Assembly (NCBI GenBank): GCA_007693295.1 | Contig: REDT01000180.1 | Span: forward strand, 1 to 49,575 | From: Balneolaceae bacterium | Lineage (GTDB): Bacteria; Bacteroidota; Rhodothermia; Balneolales; Balneolaceae | Reading direction: 5' to 3' | Length of the DNA stretch: 49,575 nucleotides | Part shown: one piece after another, positions 26,671 through 36,370 of the stretch | Numbering within the stretch: the first letter of the stretch is position 1 | How the letters are laid out: each line of letters starts with the position of its first letter | The notes under the pieces: generated by a model | What the model was told of the DNA's origin: nothing | What the model saw: the letters and a program-made list of their open reading frames with translations, nothing else | Database searches by the model: none | Position numbers and translations under genes: made by a program

Positions 26671-27183
26671 GTGAAAACATCAAATTTAACATTCAATCTC
26701 CAGGAAATCCCGGAAGGGAAAAGCAATCGAAGCATAACTGTATCGAAAGGAGAATTAGAATTTGATGATGATGTTTCACTGCTAGGGGCCGATGTTGAGA
26801 TCCGGTTTTATAAAACAGATCACTTCATCCAGGTAAAATTTGATGTGATTTCTCAGGTCCAATTGGTATGTGACAGATCACTCAAAAAATTTACCCACAG
26901 CGTAGAAGGCTCATATAGTATATTGTTTGAACCAAATCCGGTTGAGGAGTATGAAACCGATAAAGAAGCGGTTCGACAAATTCCGTCAGATGAGTTAACG
27001 GTGTCAATCGGAAAGGAAGTGCGGGATACTATTATGCTCAGGCTGCCTGTACGGCGAATACACCCTGATTTTTTAGATGATGACGGTATACCAACTGAGT
27101 TTGAAACAAAAACATTTGGTACCAGCCAAACAGACGAGGATATTATTGATCCGAGATGGGAAGCTTTGAAGAAACTGAAGTAA
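26671..27183 (+). CDS. DUF177 (YceD-like) family protein
   Basis: This 170-aa protein sits directly before rpmF, the hallmark place of DUF177 proteins; members are linked to 23S rRNA accumulation. Visible features are an acidic composition, the LVCDRSLKKFTHSVEGSY segment near 70 and the conserved acidic end DPRWEALKKLK. It starts with GTG at 26671. A 41-base gap separates it from the dNK gene and 25 bases from rpmF. Confidence 0.85.
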   Translation: MKTSNLTFNLQEIPEGKSNRSITVSKGELEFDDDVSLLGADVEIRFYKTDHFIQVKFDVISQVQLVCDRSLKKFTHSVEGSYSILFEPNPVEEYETDKEAVRQIPSDELTVSIGKEVRDTIMLRLPVRRIHPDFLDDDGIPTEFETKTFGTSQTDEDIIDPRWEALKKLK

Positions 27184-27208
27184 TAATTAATTAATTGAAC
27201 TAAACGAA

Positions 27209-27388
27209 ATGGCGCATCCAAAACGAAAAACGTCAAAAGCACGCAGAAACAAACGACGTTCTCACCATGGCATTACAGAAGTTACACTGGCTGAATGCAC
27301 TAATTGTGGTGCCGTACATAAGTATCATCACGTATGTATGGAATGCGGTTACTACCGTGGCAGACAGGTGCTCAACGTATCTAAATAA
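27209..27388 (+). CDS. rpmF: 50S ribosomal protein L32
   Basis: The 59-aa protein, too short for most gene-finding cut-offs, reads MAHPKRKTSKARRNKRRSHH at its start. It has a zinc-finger set at Cys30, Cys33, Cys43 and Cys46 (CTNC...CMEC). It is the second member of the conserved DUF177-rpmF-plsX order. The stop is TAA at 27386-27388. Confidence 0.96.
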   Translation: MAHPKRKTSKARRNKRRSHHGITEVTLAECTNCGAVHKYHHVCMECGYYRGRQVLNVSK

Positions 27389-27402
27389 AACATTCTCGCT
27401 AT

Positions 27403-28389
27403 ATGATCATTGCTGTTGATGCTGTAGGAGGGGACCACTATCCGAAAAATCCGGTAATTGGTGCTTTAGAAGCAACTAAAGAGGACCCAAAGCTTCAGGT
27501 GATGCTTGTGGGTCCCGAGAAGTTGATTCAAGATGAGCTGAACAATACGGATTATGATAAAAATCGGGTTCACATCCTTCATGCACCCGAAATTATCGGG
27601 ATGGAAGAATCTCCGGCAACAGCCGTTAAATCAAAGCGATCCTCATCTATTACAATTGGGATTTCCGCTCACAAGCAGGGCGAATGCTCTGCATTTGTAA
27701 GTACCGGAAATACCGGGGCACTTTTAGCAGCTTCAACATTTATTTTGGGAAAGCTTGAAGGAGTACTCAGGCCTACCATTGCAGCAACCTACCCTACAAT
27801 TAAAGGGTTAAGCCTGCTGGTTGATGCAGGGGCAAATCTTGAATTGAAGCCCGAGATGTATCTTCAGTTTGCTAAAATGGGCAGTATTTTCTCAGAAGAA
27901 ATATTCGGGATAGACAATCCTACCGTAGGTTTTCTGAATGTGGGTGAAGAGCCCGACAAAGGCACAGAACTTCACAAAGAGGCATTCAAACTGCTCTCAA
28001 AGATGCCCAATTTTCTTGGAAATATTGAAGGCAAAGATATCCTGTTTGGCAAAACCGATATATTCCTCACCGATGGATTTACAGGAAACCTGATCCTCAA
28101 ATTCGGTGAATCAATTCCCGATGTGCTGAAATTTCTTCTCTCCAAAACAATGAAGGAGGATGGTGTAGAACCTGATCTTCAGAAGCTGATCTTCCAGATT
28201 ATTGGAAAGTCTCTGCACACGTTCGATTATGAACGCGTTGGCGGTGTCCCGTTTCTTGGTGTTAACGGCACCAGCCTGGTAGGCCATGGAGGCAGTACTC
28301 CTGCTGCTATTAAGAATATGATTCTAAATGCCGCTCAGTGTGTTGATCACAAAGTAAACAGTAAAATAGTAGCGTCTCTTAATAAATAA
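27403..28389 (+). CDS. plsX: Phosphate acyltransferase PlsX
   Basis: It makes acyl-phosphate from acyl-ACP for phospholipid synthesis. The 328-aa protein begins with IIAVDAVGGDHYPK (DAxGGD motif). It later shows STGNTGALLAAS, DAGANLELKPEMYLQFAKMG and NGTSLVGHGGST. The length is typical. It lies 14 bases after rpmF and 11 before fabH. Confidence 0.96.
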   Translation: MIIAVDAVGGDHYPKNPVIGALEATKEDPKLQVMLVGPEKLIQDELNNTDYDKNRVHILHAPEIIGMEESPATAVKSKRSSSITIGISAHKQGECSAFVSTGNTGALLAASTFILGKLEGVLRPTIAATYPTIKGLSLLVDAGANLELKPEMYLQFAKMGSIFSEEIFGIDNPTVGFLNVGEEPDKGTELHKEAFKLLSKMPNFLGNIEGKDILFGKTDIFLTDGFTGNLILKFGESIPDVLKFLLSKTMKEDGVEPDLQKLIFQIIGKSLHTFDYERVGGVPFLGVNGTSLVGHGGSTPAAIKNMILNAAQCVDHKVNSKIVASLNK

Positions 28390-28400
28390 TACACGTCTTA

Positions 28401-29390
28401 ATGTCTGTAAACCGAGCGATAATTGCGGGTGTGGGTCGATGCCTGCCCGATTACATACTTACAAACGATGAACTCGAAAAGTATGTAGATACAAATGATG
28501 AGTGGATCCGGTCAAGAACAGGTATATCTGAGCGACGAATTTTAAAAGATCCCGATAAAGCCACCTCATATTTAGCTGAGAAAGCAGCCCTTGAAGCTCT
28601 TGAAGATGCCGGTGTAGACGCCTCAGAAATAGACGCAGTTATTCTGGCAACCGTAACCCCCGACTATATGTTTCCGGCCACGGCAGCCCTTGTCCAAAAA
28701 CGTATCGGAGCCACGAAAGCCTTCGCATTCGATTTGTCGGCAGCCTGTTCGGGCTTTCTGTATGCACTTACCACCGGTGGGAATATGATTGAATCCGGCA
28801 GGGCACAAAAAGTGCTGGTTATCGGTGCAGACAAAATGAGCGCGATTGTAGATTATACCGACCGGACAACCTGCGTGATCTTTGGTGATGGCGGAGGGGC
28901 CGTTGTTCTTGAAGCCGGGGATGAGGGAGGTATTATTGACTATGTTCATCATTCAGAAGGTGATGAAGCCTGTATGCTGTATCAGCCCGCCGGCGGATCT
29001 GTGAATCCGGCAAGTTCTGAAACCGTGGAAAACAGGATGCATTTTTTGCGCCAGGACGGCAAGTCTGTATTTAAAAGAGCAACAGAAGGGATGGCCGATG
29101 TCTCTCTTGAAATTATGGAGAGAAATAACCTCACAGCTGATGACATAGCCTGGCTTGTACCGCATCAGGCAAATCTTCGTATAATCGACGCAACTGCTCG
29201 ACGAATGGGTTTGGATAAAGAGAAAGTGATGATTAATATATCACATTATGGAAACACAACAGCTGCTACCATACCGCTCTGTCTGTACGATTGGAAAGAG
29301 AAACTAAACTATGGGGATAACCTGGTGCTTTCCGCTTTTGGCGGTGGCCTAACCTGGGGAGCTGTTTATCTTAAATGGATGAAAAAATGA
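28401..29390 (+). CDS. fabH: Beta-ketoacyl-ACP synthase III
   Basis: It starts fatty-acid synthesis by condensing an acyl-CoA primer with malonyl-ACP. The 329-aa protein has the triad Cys116 (SAACSGFL), His255 (PHQANLR) and Asn285 (HYGNTT). The C-terminal GGGLTWGAVYLKW is also typical. Its stop overlaps the fabD start by 4 bases. Confidence 0.96.
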   Translation: MSVNRAIIAGVGRCLPDYILTNDELEKYVDTNDEWIRSRTGISERRILKDPDKATSYLAEKAALEALEDAGVDASEIDAVILATVTPDYMFPATAALVQKRIGATKAFAFDLSAACSGFLYALTTGGNMIESGRAQKVLVIGADKMSAIVDYTDRTTCVIFGDGGGAVVLEAGDEGGIIDYVHHSEGDEACMLYQPAGGSVNPASSETVENRMHFLRQDGKSVFKRATEGMADVSLEIMERNNLTADDIAWLVPHQANLRIIDATARRMGLDKEKVMINISHYGNTTAATIPLCLYDWKEKLNYGDNLVLSAFGGGLTWGAVYLKWMKK

Positions 29391-30271
29391 ATGCAATTCT
29401 TTTTCCGGGGCAGGGCTCACAAAAAATCGGAATGGCGAAAGAGCACTTTGATTCAGATTCTGCATTTAAATCAAAAATTGAGTATGCCGACCAGATTCTG
29501 GGGTACTCTTTAAGTGAGATTATGTTTAACGGCCCTCAGGAAGAACTCTCGCAAACTCAATTTACTCAACCTGCCATATTTGTTCACTCAGTTGCGCTTT
29601 TTGAAAAACTGGATTTAATACCCGAGATGGTAGCCGGTCACAGTTTGGGAGAGTTTTCAGCTCTTGTGGCTGCTAATGTACTTTCATTTGAAAATGCACT
29701 GAAGCTGGTTTCGCTCAGGGGGAAATTGATGCAGGAGGCCGGGACGCAAAATCCGGGCACAATGGCGGCAATCATTGGCCTGGAAGATGCTGTTGTAGAT
29801 GAAATTTGCAGAGAAGCTGAAAATATCATAAATAAACCTGTGGTACCCGCTAATTATAACTGCCCCGGTCAGCTTGTAATCTCTGGGGATGTTGATGCCG
29901 TTAGTAAAGCTGTTGAACTTGCAAAAGAGAAGGGGAGCCGAATGGCCATGTTGCTTAATGTAAGCGGAGCGTTTCACTCACCGCTAATGAAACCTGCATA
30001 CGAACAGTTCGAATCGAAGCTGAATGAAACTGAATTTTTTGAACCAAACTGCCCCGTATACAGTAACTATACCGCTTTGGCTACCATTGATCCGGAAATC
30101 ATTAAAGAGAATGTGCTCGATCAGCTGATGAATCCGGTTAGATGGACTCAAACTCTATTGAATATGAAAAAAGACGGCGCCGGTAAGTTTACCGAGGTAG
30201 GACCCGGTAAAGTATTGCAGGGTCTGGTAAAAAGAACATTAAAAGAAGTAGAAATAGAAGGTTACGAATAG
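29387..30271 (+). CDS. fabD: Malonyl-CoA-ACP transacylase
   Basis: It transfers malonyl from CoA to ACP. I took the ATG at 29387, four residues inside the longest frame, because it forms the ATGA overlap with fabH and gives the normal start MNAILFPGQGSQ. The 294-aa protein has nucleophile Ser86 in GHSLG and His197 in GAFHSPLM. The next gene, fabG, follows after 2 bases. Confidence 0.95.
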   Translation: MNAILFPGQGSQKIGMAKEHFDSDSAFKSKIEYADQILGYSLSEIMFNGPQEELSQTQFTQPAIFVHSVALFEKLDLIPEMVAGHSLGEFSALVAANVLSFENALKLVSLRGKLMQEAGTQNPGTMAAIIGLEDAVVDEICREAENIINKPVVPANYNCPGQLVISGDVDAVSKAVELAKEKGSRMAMLLNVSGAFHSPLMKPAYEQFESKLNETEFFEPNCPVYSNYTALATIDPEIIKENVLDQLMNPVRWTQTLLNMKKDGAGKFTEVGPGKVLQGLVKRTLKEVEIEGYE

Positions 30272-30273
30272 TT

Positions 30274-31017
30274 ATGGATTTAAAAGGGAAAAACTGCCTG
30301 GTTACAGGCGGAAGCAGGGGAATCGGTAAATCTATTGCACTAACGCTCTCAAAATTGGGTGCAAATGTCGCTATTACTTATTCAAGGTCGGCGGATGCTG
30401 CAAACGAAGTGGTAAAAGATATGGAGGGCAATGGTGTAAAAGGGATGGCACTTCAGGCTGATGCAACCGACTTTTCTAAAGCAGAAGAGGTCGTCTCCAC
30501 TGTTGTTGAGAAATGGGGCTCTCTGGAAGTACTGGTCAACAATGCCGGTATCACCCAGGATAATCTCATTCTGAGAATGAGCGAAGAGAATTGGGACGCA
30601 GTAATTACTACAAACCTTAAAAGTGTTTTTAATTACAGCAAAGCCGTTACAAAGCCGATGATGAGAGCCAGGGGCGGGTCCATTATCAATATCGGGTCGG
30701 TTGTCGGAATATCCGGTAATGCCGGCCAGAGTAATTACTCGGCATCCAAGGCGGGGCTGATAGGATTTACAAAATCCTTCGCTAAAGAGTTGTCAAGCCG
30801 TAATATACGTGCAAATGTCGTCGCACCCGGATATATTTTAACTGAAATGACGGAAAAACTGGACGAAAAGGTACTCAATGCAATTAAGCAAGAAACACCA
30901 CTGGGCCGCGCAGGTGAGCCTGAAGAGGTTTCCAATGTTGTTGCATTTCTAGCGTCCGACCTCAGTTCATATATCACCGGAGAGGTGATTCGTGTGGATG
31001 GCGGAATGGCTATGTAA
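30274..31017 (+). CDS. fabG: 3-oxoacyl-ACP reductase
   Basis: It uses NADPH to reduce 3-oxoacyl-ACP. The 247-aa short-chain dehydrogenase has the Rossmann motif TGGSRGIG (11-18), NNAG (89-92) and the catalytic set Ser142, Tyr155 and Lys159 (YSASK). A 127-bp gap, the largest in this fab cluster, separates it from acpP. Confidence 0.95.
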   Translation: MDLKGKNCLVTGGSRGIGKSIALTLSKLGANVAITYSRSADAANEVVKDMEGNGVKGMALQADATDFSKAEEVVSTVVEKWGSLEVLVNNAGITQDNLILRMSEENWDAVITTNLKSVFNYSKAVTKPMMRARGGSIINIGSVVGISGNAGQSNYSASKAGLIGFTKSFAKELSSRNIRANVVAPGYILTEMTEKLDEKVLNAIKQETPLGRAGEPEEVSNVVAFLASDLSSYITGEVIRVDGGMAM

Positions 31018-31027
31018 CTATTTTTAA

Positions 31028-31046
31028 TGAACCGTAAATAGGTTCA
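31028..31046. promoter_or_regulatory. Inverted repeat in the fabG-acpP gap
   Basis: TGAACC (31028-31033) and GGTTCA (31041-31046) form a 6-bp dyad with a 7-base spacer, just after the fabG stop and about 100 bases before acpP. It could be an operator or a weak hairpin that adjusts acpP expression. The gap is AT-rich and may hold an extra acpP promoter, as would fit the high need for ACP. Confidence 0.35.
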
Positions 31047-31144
31047 CAATATGATGTTATTTTTCAATGAGATGTTGTATTTTCTCATGTCAAAAATTTT
31101 TCTAAACTAACTTACAAACCTTAATTCAAATCGATAGGACTGAT

Positions 31145-31381
31145 ATGTCACAAGACGTCGAAGCAAAAGTAAAATCCATTATTGTAGATAAACTAGGAGT
31201 TGATGAATCAGAAGTAGTAACTGATGCAAACTTCACGAACGACCTGGGTGCAGATTCACTCGATACAGTAGAGCTCATTATGGAGTTCGAAAAGGAATTT
31301 GATCTAAGTATTCCTGATGAAGATGCAGAGAACATTGCAACTGTTGGAGATGCAGTAAAATACATTCAAGGCAAATCGTAG
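31145..31381 (+). CDS. acpP: Acyl carrier protein
   Basis: The 78-aa acidic helical protein has the phosphopantetheine site Ser38 in [12 protein letters not shown]. It carries growing acyl chains for the Fab enzymes encoded around it. It lies 22 bases before fabF. Confidence 0.97.
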   Translation: MSQDVEAKVKSIIVDKLGVDESEVVTDANFTNDLGADSLDTVELIMEFEKEFDLSIPDEDAENIATVGDAVKYIQGKS

Positions 31382-31403
31382 TAATAACATAAGAGAATGA
31401 CAG

Positions 31404-32648
31404 ATGGCTGAACGGAGAGTTGTAATCACTGGAATCGGTGCATTCACACCCGTCGGAAAGACCGCTCCTGATTTTTGGAACGGTCTTATATCCGGCAAGA
31501 GTGGTGTGAGGCCTATTACCCATTTTGATACAACCAGTTATCCGACCAAGTTTGCGGGCCAGATTGAGGATTACGATTCGAATAATTATTTTGATCGTAA
31601 AGAAGCCAGAAGACTCGATCCGGTTACTCAATATGGCCTTATTACTGCCGAGGAAACCATTCTTGACAGCAAAATCGATCTTGATAAGATAAATAAAGAT
31701 CGGGTTGCTGTATTGGTGGGTACCGGTATTGGTGGGATGAAAACATTCTACGATCAGTCAATTTCTCACAACGAACACGGGCCGAGAGGGGTTACTCCCT
31801 TCTTTATCCCGATGTTAATTCCTGATATGCCTGCAGGCCAGATATCCATTAAGTATGGATTCAGAGGCCCTAACTTTTGTGCTGTCTCAGCATGTGCTAC
31901 AGGCTCACACAATATTGGGCTGGCATACGACTTTATAAAGCACGGCCAGTCGGATATGGCTCTTTGCGGCGGTACGGAAGCCTGCGTCTGGGAAATTGGA
32001 ATAGCCGGTTTCTCATCCATGAAGGCTCTCTCGCGCCGAAATGATGAACCTGAAAAAGCCTCACGGCCATTCGATAAAGATCGCGATGGCTTTGTGCTTG
32101 GAGAAGGCGCATCGATGATGTTTTTGGAGTCGCTCGACTCAGCCCTGGAACGAGGAGCACGAATTTACGGTGAAATAGTCGGTTACGGCTTTAGCGCCGA
32201 CGCCTACCACATAACCGCACCCGATCCTGATGGAAATGGTGTGATACTGGCCTATAACAGTGCGCTAAAAATGGCGGGCATTTCAACAACAGATATTGAT
32301 CACATCAATATGCACGGTACCTCCACACCCCTGGGAGATATTGCTGAAACCAACTCCATTAAAAAAGTTTTTGGTGACCACGCATACAAAATTAACCTCA
32401 ATTCGACCAAGTCGATGACAGGCCACATGCTGGGAGCTGCCGGTGCAGCAGAGTCTTTGGCTACGCTGTTGGCTATCTATCACGGCATAGTTCCACCAAC
32501 CATCAACCTGGATAATCCCGATCCGGAATGTGATCTGAATTACACACCCAACGAGGCTGAAGTTCGGGATGTTAAATATGCCATGAACAATGCGTTCGGG
32601 TTTGGCGGGCACAATACAACCCTGGTATTCAAAAAATTTGAAAATTAA
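31404..32648 (+). CDS. fabF: Beta-ketoacyl-ACP synthase II
   Basis: It elongates acyl-ACP with malonyl-ACP. The 414-aa protein has the Cys-His-His triad: Cys164 (VSACATGSH), His304 (NMHGTSTPLGD) and His341 (GHMLGAAGA). The end NNAFGFGGHNTTLVF is typical. It precedes rnc by 3 bases. Confidence 0.96.
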   Translation: MAERRVVITGIGAFTPVGKTAPDFWNGLISGKSGVRPITHFDTTSYPTKFAGQIEDYDSNNYFDRKEARRLDPVTQYGLITAEETILDSKIDLDKINKDRVAVLVGTGIGGMKTFYDQSISHNEHGPRGVTPFFIPMLIPDMPAGQISIKYGFRGPNFCAVSACATGSHNIGLAYDFIKHGQSDMALCGGTEACVWEIGIAGFSSMKALSRRNDEPEKASRPFDKDRDGFVLGEGASMMFLESLDSALERGARIYGEIVGYGFSADAYHITAPDPDGNGVILAYNSALKMAGISTTDIDHINMHGTSTPLGDIAETNSIKKVFGDHAYKINLNSTKSMTGHMLGAAGAAESLATLLAIYHGIVPPTINLDNPDPECDLNYTPNEAEVRDVKYAMNNAFGFGGHNTTLVFKKFEN

Positions 32649-32651
32649 TTG

Positions 32652-33410
32652 ATGTTGGGAAGGTTCAGAGATTGGTTCAGAAAGAGAAAAATCCAAAGTC
32701 TATCTGAACATTCAGAACGCATTGCCCTTCTTGAAATTCATCTCGGGTTTCCCATTCTTCCTCAACATGTTCATCTTTTCACCAAAGCGCTTCGCCACCG
32801 TTCAATAGTTGATAATGAGAAGTATGAAGCTCATGAAACCTACGAACGCCTTGAGTTTTTAGGAGATGCCGTTCTGGATCTTATTGTCACTGAAATTTTA
32901 TTCAGAGCTTACCCGAAAGAGAATGAAGGGTTCTTAACCAAGCTGAGATCAAAAATTGTAAAGGGTGACACGCTCTCCGAGATGGCGAAAAAACTGAAAC
33001 TGAACGAGGTTCTTGAAGTTGGTCACCGGGCAACCGGCCAGGGAATAGAGCTTTCTAAAAGCGTGCTTGCTGATGTATATGAGGCAATAATTGCGGCCAT
33101 TTATGTTTCTCAGGGATACGACTTTACATTCCGGTTTGTGGAGGCCAACCTTAATGAATTTCTTGATATCAAAATTATTGAGAAAAAGGTAGATAACTTT
33201 AAGAGCCTTTTGATGGAGTATACACAATCGGAAAAAGCACCTCTGCCAGAGTATAGAGTGATCTCCGAAACCGGCCCCGGTCATGATAAAACATTCTCTG
33301 TAGCGGTATATTTGAGTGGTAAAAAGCTTGGAACCGGTAAGGGCAAGAGTAAGAAAGAGGCGGAACAGGTTGCAGCAAAAGATGCCCTGAAAAAGCTTAA
33401 TAAAGACTAA
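32652..33410 (+). CDS. rnc: Ribonuclease III
   Basis: It cuts double-stranded RNA, including rRNA precursors. The 252-aa protein has the catalytic signature ERLEFLGDAVLDLIVTEIL (about 65-83). A C-terminal dsRNA-binding domain ends in GKGKSKKEAEQVAAKDALKK. I chose the ATG at 32652; a TTG directly before it (32649) is also possible. The fab-rnc arrangement is common. Confidence 0.95.
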   Translation: MLGRFRDWFRKRKIQSLSEHSERIALLEIHLGFPILPQHVHLFTKALRHRSIVDNEKYEAHETYERLEFLGDAVLDLIVTEILFRAYPKENEGFLTKLRSKIVKGDTLSEMAKKLKLNEVLEVGHRATGQGIELSKSVLADVYEAIIAAIYVSQGYDFTFRFVEANLNEFLDIKIIEKKVDNFKSLLMEYTQSEKAPLPEYRVISETGPGHDKTFSVAVYLSGKKLGTGKGKSKKEAEQVAAKDALKKLNKD

Positions 33411-33551
33411 ATTAAGACATAAAACAGATAAGGGTTAAACTCAGCTTCATCTAACTGAAATTTCCTTAAAAATCCGGTTGTGTTTTGTAGGTAAACCTTC
33501 GTTTCTTTGAAGCGAAAATGATTGCCCTATGCTTTCGAAAATGGAATTTTC

Positions 33552-34934
33552 ATGCTTGCACATTTACTAAAACCCGAAATTGATGAGTTAATCCGGAAAA
33601 AAGACTGGATTACAATCAAGGAGTCGCTCGACGACGTTCCACCGGTTGATGTTGCAGAACTTCTTGAAGATTTGGAGCCCGAGGTTGCGGTAGTGGTTTT
33701 CAGGCTGCTTAAAAAAAGCAAGGCTGCCGATGTCTTTACCTATTTGAGCAGCGGCAAGGGGCTGGAACTGCTGGAAGTTTTCAGTAAACAGCAGTTGAGC
33801 GATGTGATGAACAACCTGGAGCCCGATGAGAGGGTAGCTCTTATGGAGGAACTTCCCGGCCATCTTACCCAGCGGGTTCTCAGCTCCATGGACTCCGAGA
33901 ATATTGCCCAGGTGAGAAGATTACTCGGATATCCCCCTGAAACTGTGGGAAGGCTCATGACTACAAACTATGTGAAGGTTCGAAAAGACTGGACCATAGA
34001 TGAAAGTTTTAACCACATACGCAAATACGGTAGAAGTGCTGAAACCGTGAACGTAATTTATGTGGTTAACGAACAGGAAAAACTGATCGATGACCTCCGC
34101 TTGAATCAGTTAATTGTTGCAGCCCCCGATTTATTGATAGAGGATATCATGGATGAATCATTTGAAGCTCTCAGTGCTTTTGATGATCAGGAAGAAGCAG
34201 TTCGAATGCTTAGTAAATACGACAGGGTTGCCCTGCCTGTTGTGGATAGCGATGGTGTGCTGGTTGGAATTGTAACTGTGGATGATGTCCTGGATGTTGC
34301 CGAAGAAGAGACCACCGAGGATATGCAGCTGATGGCCGGTATGAGTGCTTTGGATAACTACTACTCTCAAACGGATATTGCTGAAATGGTTCGTAAGAGG
34401 GTAGGCTGGTTGATATTATTATTCCTGGGTCAAATGTTTACGGTAACAGCTATGGCAGGGTTTGAGGATACACTGGCTGCTGCTGCTGTATTGGCACTTT
34501 TTATCCCGATGATTATCTCAAGCGGTGGAAACTCCGGAGCGCAGGCTGCGACATTGATAATCAGGGCCATTTCTACTGATGATATTAAACTCACCGATTG
34601 GCTTTCTGTTTTAAAAAGAGAGTTACTCTCTGGCCTGCTTTTGGGATCTATTTTGGGAATTATGGGTACTGTTGTAATTTCAAGCTGGATGGTACTGAGG
34701 GGAGAACCTTTTTCATATGCAATATTTATGCAGGCCTTAACAGTGGGCTCAAGCTTGGTCGGTGTTGTTATGTTTGGAAATTTTAGCGGATCAATGCTCC
34801 CTTTTATCATGTCAAAACTTGGATTTGATCCAGCTGTAACTTCAGCCCCATTCGTGGCAACCCTTGTCGATGTAACCGGAATTATAATCTACTTTTCAAT
34901 TGCCGTGTTTTTACTAACCGGTGTTGTTCTTTAA
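33552..34934 (+). CDS. mgtE: Magnesium transporter MgtE
   Basis: This inner-membrane Mg2+ channel has about 460 aa with the standard order: a cytoplasmic helical N domain (residues 1-120), a CBS pair (about 125-250, for example VALPVVDSDGVLVGIVTVDDV), and five membrane helices from about 275. The pore-lining region includes PMIISSGGNSGAQAATLIIRA. ATG 33552 was chosen over a TTG 30 bases upstream. The CBS pair usually senses cytoplasmic Mg2+. It is separated from rnc by about 140 bases with no riboswitch that I can recognise. Confidence 0.95.
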   Translation: MLAHLLKPEIDELIRKKDWITIKESLDDVPPVDVAELLEDLEPEVAVVVFRLLKKSKAADVFTYLSSGKGLELLEVFSKQQLSDVMNNLEPDERVALMEELPGHLTQRVLSSMDSENIAQVRRLLGYPPETVGRLMTTNYVKVRKDWTIDESFNHIRKYGRSAETVNVIYVVNEQEKLIDDLRLNQLIVAAPDLLIEDIMDESFEALSAFDDQEEAVRMLSKYDRVALPVVDSDGVLVGIVTVDDVLDVAEEETTEDMQLMAGMSALDNYYSQTDIAEMVRKRVGWLILLFLGQMFTVTAMAGFEDTLAAAAVLALFIPMIISSGGNSGAQAATLIIRAISTDDIKLTDWLSVLKRELLSGLLLGSILGIMGTVVISSWMVLRGEPFSYAIFMQALTVGSSLVGVVMFGNFSGSMLPFIMSKLGFDPAVTSAPFVATLVDVTGIIIYFSIAVFLLTGVVL

Positions 34935-34949
34935 AAACTTTAATTAATC

Positions 34950-35798
34950 ATGAAACAATATCTCGACCTGGTACAAAATGTTTTAGAGAACGGAGTTCGT
35001 AAAGAGAACCGTACCGGAACAGACACCCTTTCCAATTTTGCTGAATTTTATAAAGTAGACCTCTCCAAGGGATTTCCTTTGCTGACAACAAAAAAGGTTT
35101 TCTTCAAGTCCGTTATTATGGAGCTTCTGTGGTACCTGCGCGGTGAAGACCATATAAGATGGCTGCGCGATGAGAATGATGTGCATATCTGGGATGCCTG
35201 GGCTGAAGAAGATGGGTATGTGGGGCCAATCTACCCCGTGTTGTGGAGGCGATTTCCATACCTGAAAGCCGAAGACGGTTCTGCCTATCAAAAACTTGGC
35301 GATACACAGGAGAAGACATGGAGGTATGACGAGTTCGACCAGGTTCAGCGGGCTATTGATATGCTGCGCAAGAATCCCAACAGCCGACGAATTGTGGTCT
35401 CTACATGGCACCCTGGTTTATTGGACGAAATGGCCCTGCCGCCTTGCCATATCATGTATATCTTCAACGTGTCGAATGGGAAACTGAATTGCCATCTCAC
35501 CCAAAGGTCGGGTGATATTGCTCTCGGCATTCCTTTTAACCTGGCCTGCTATTCAGCCCTCACCATGGCTATTGCCCAGGATGTCGGTCTTGAACCGGGC
35601 ACATTTGCACACACTATTGTGGATGCCCATATCTATGAAAATCATATAGACGGTTTGAAAGAGCAGTTGAAAAGAGAACCGAAACCACTTCCAACTCTTG
35701 ATATTACCCGTAAACCGGTAGATGAACTTGAATTCGACGACTTTAAATTGTCGGGTTACGATCCTGATCCGGGTATTAAATTTCCGGTTGCGGTATGA
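34950..35798 (+). CDS. thyA: Thymidylate synthase
   Basis: It methylates dUMP to dTMP using methylene-tetrahydrofolate. The 282-aa protein has catalytic Cys166 in LPPCHIMYIF and the QRSGDIALGIPFNLACYS block that follows. A small insert at about 100-127 makes it longer than the 264-aa Escherichia coli form. The stop overlaps folA by 4 bases, joining the dihydrofolate-producing and -recycling enzymes. Confidence 0.97.
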   Translation: MKQYLDLVQNVLENGVRKENRTGTDTLSNFAEFYKVDLSKGFPLLTTKKVFFKSVIMELLWYLRGEDHIRWLRDENDVHIWDAWAEEDGYVGPIYPVLWRRFPYLKAEDGSAYQKLGDTQEKTWRYDEFDQVQRAIDMLRKNPNSRRIVVSTWHPGLLDEMALPPCHIMYIFNVSNGKLNCHLTQRSGDIALGIPFNLACYSALTMAIAQDVGLEPGTFAHTIVDAHIYENHIDGLKEQLKREPKPLPTLDITRKPVDELEFDDFKLSGYDPDPGIKFPVAV

Positions 35799-36265
35799 AA
35801 AAGATAATTATTGCAGCGCATGATCCGAATCTTGTAATCGGCAAAAATGGCGAATTACCATGGCGTTACAGTGAAGACCTGAAATTTTTCAAGAGGCAGA
35901 CAATGGGATATCCCATCATTATGGGGAGAATCGTATTTGAGGAGCTGAACGAAAAACCACTTCCGGGCCGCGAAAATATCGTCTTGTCAAGATCCAAAAG
36001 CTATGATCATGTTAAATCATTTGAGAATATTGAAGCAGCCCTGCACTATTTAGAGGGCCATGAAAAGGTATTCATAATTGGCGGAGGCACGGTTTATGAA
36101 CAGATGATGGATCGCGTTGATGAACTGATTATCACGGAAATAAAGCAAGAGTATGAAGGAGATACATTTTTTCCGGAGTATCGGGATAAGATTGGGACGA
36201 TATGGAAAGAGAAATGGAGAGAAACTCATCCTGAGTTTGATTTTGTGATCTATAACAGAATATGA
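35795..36265 (+). CDS. folA: Dihydrofolate reductase
   Basis: It regenerates tetrahydrofolate from the dihydrofolate made by ThyA. The 156-aa protein shows IGKNGELPWRYSEDLKFF (15-32), with Asp28 as the likely catalytic acid, IIMGR for cofactor binding, and FIIGGGTVYEQMM. The ATG lies inside the thyA stop (ATGA overlap). Confidence 0.96.
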   Translation: MKKIIIAAHDPNLVIGKNGELPWRYSEDLKFFKRQTMGYPIIMGRIVFEELNEKPLPGRENIVLSRSKSYDHVKSFENIEAALHYLEGHEKVFIIGGGTVYEQMMDRVDELIITEIKQEYEGDTFFPEYRDKIGTIWKEKWRETHPEFDFVIYNRI

Positions 36266-36370
36266 TGATTAGAATAATTTCATATTAAGGGTTTAATCAA
36301 CGATTCTATTAAAGTTAAAAAAGACTAACAGCATCACTGCCCAAAGTTCGGTTATTTTCCAACTAGAAAT

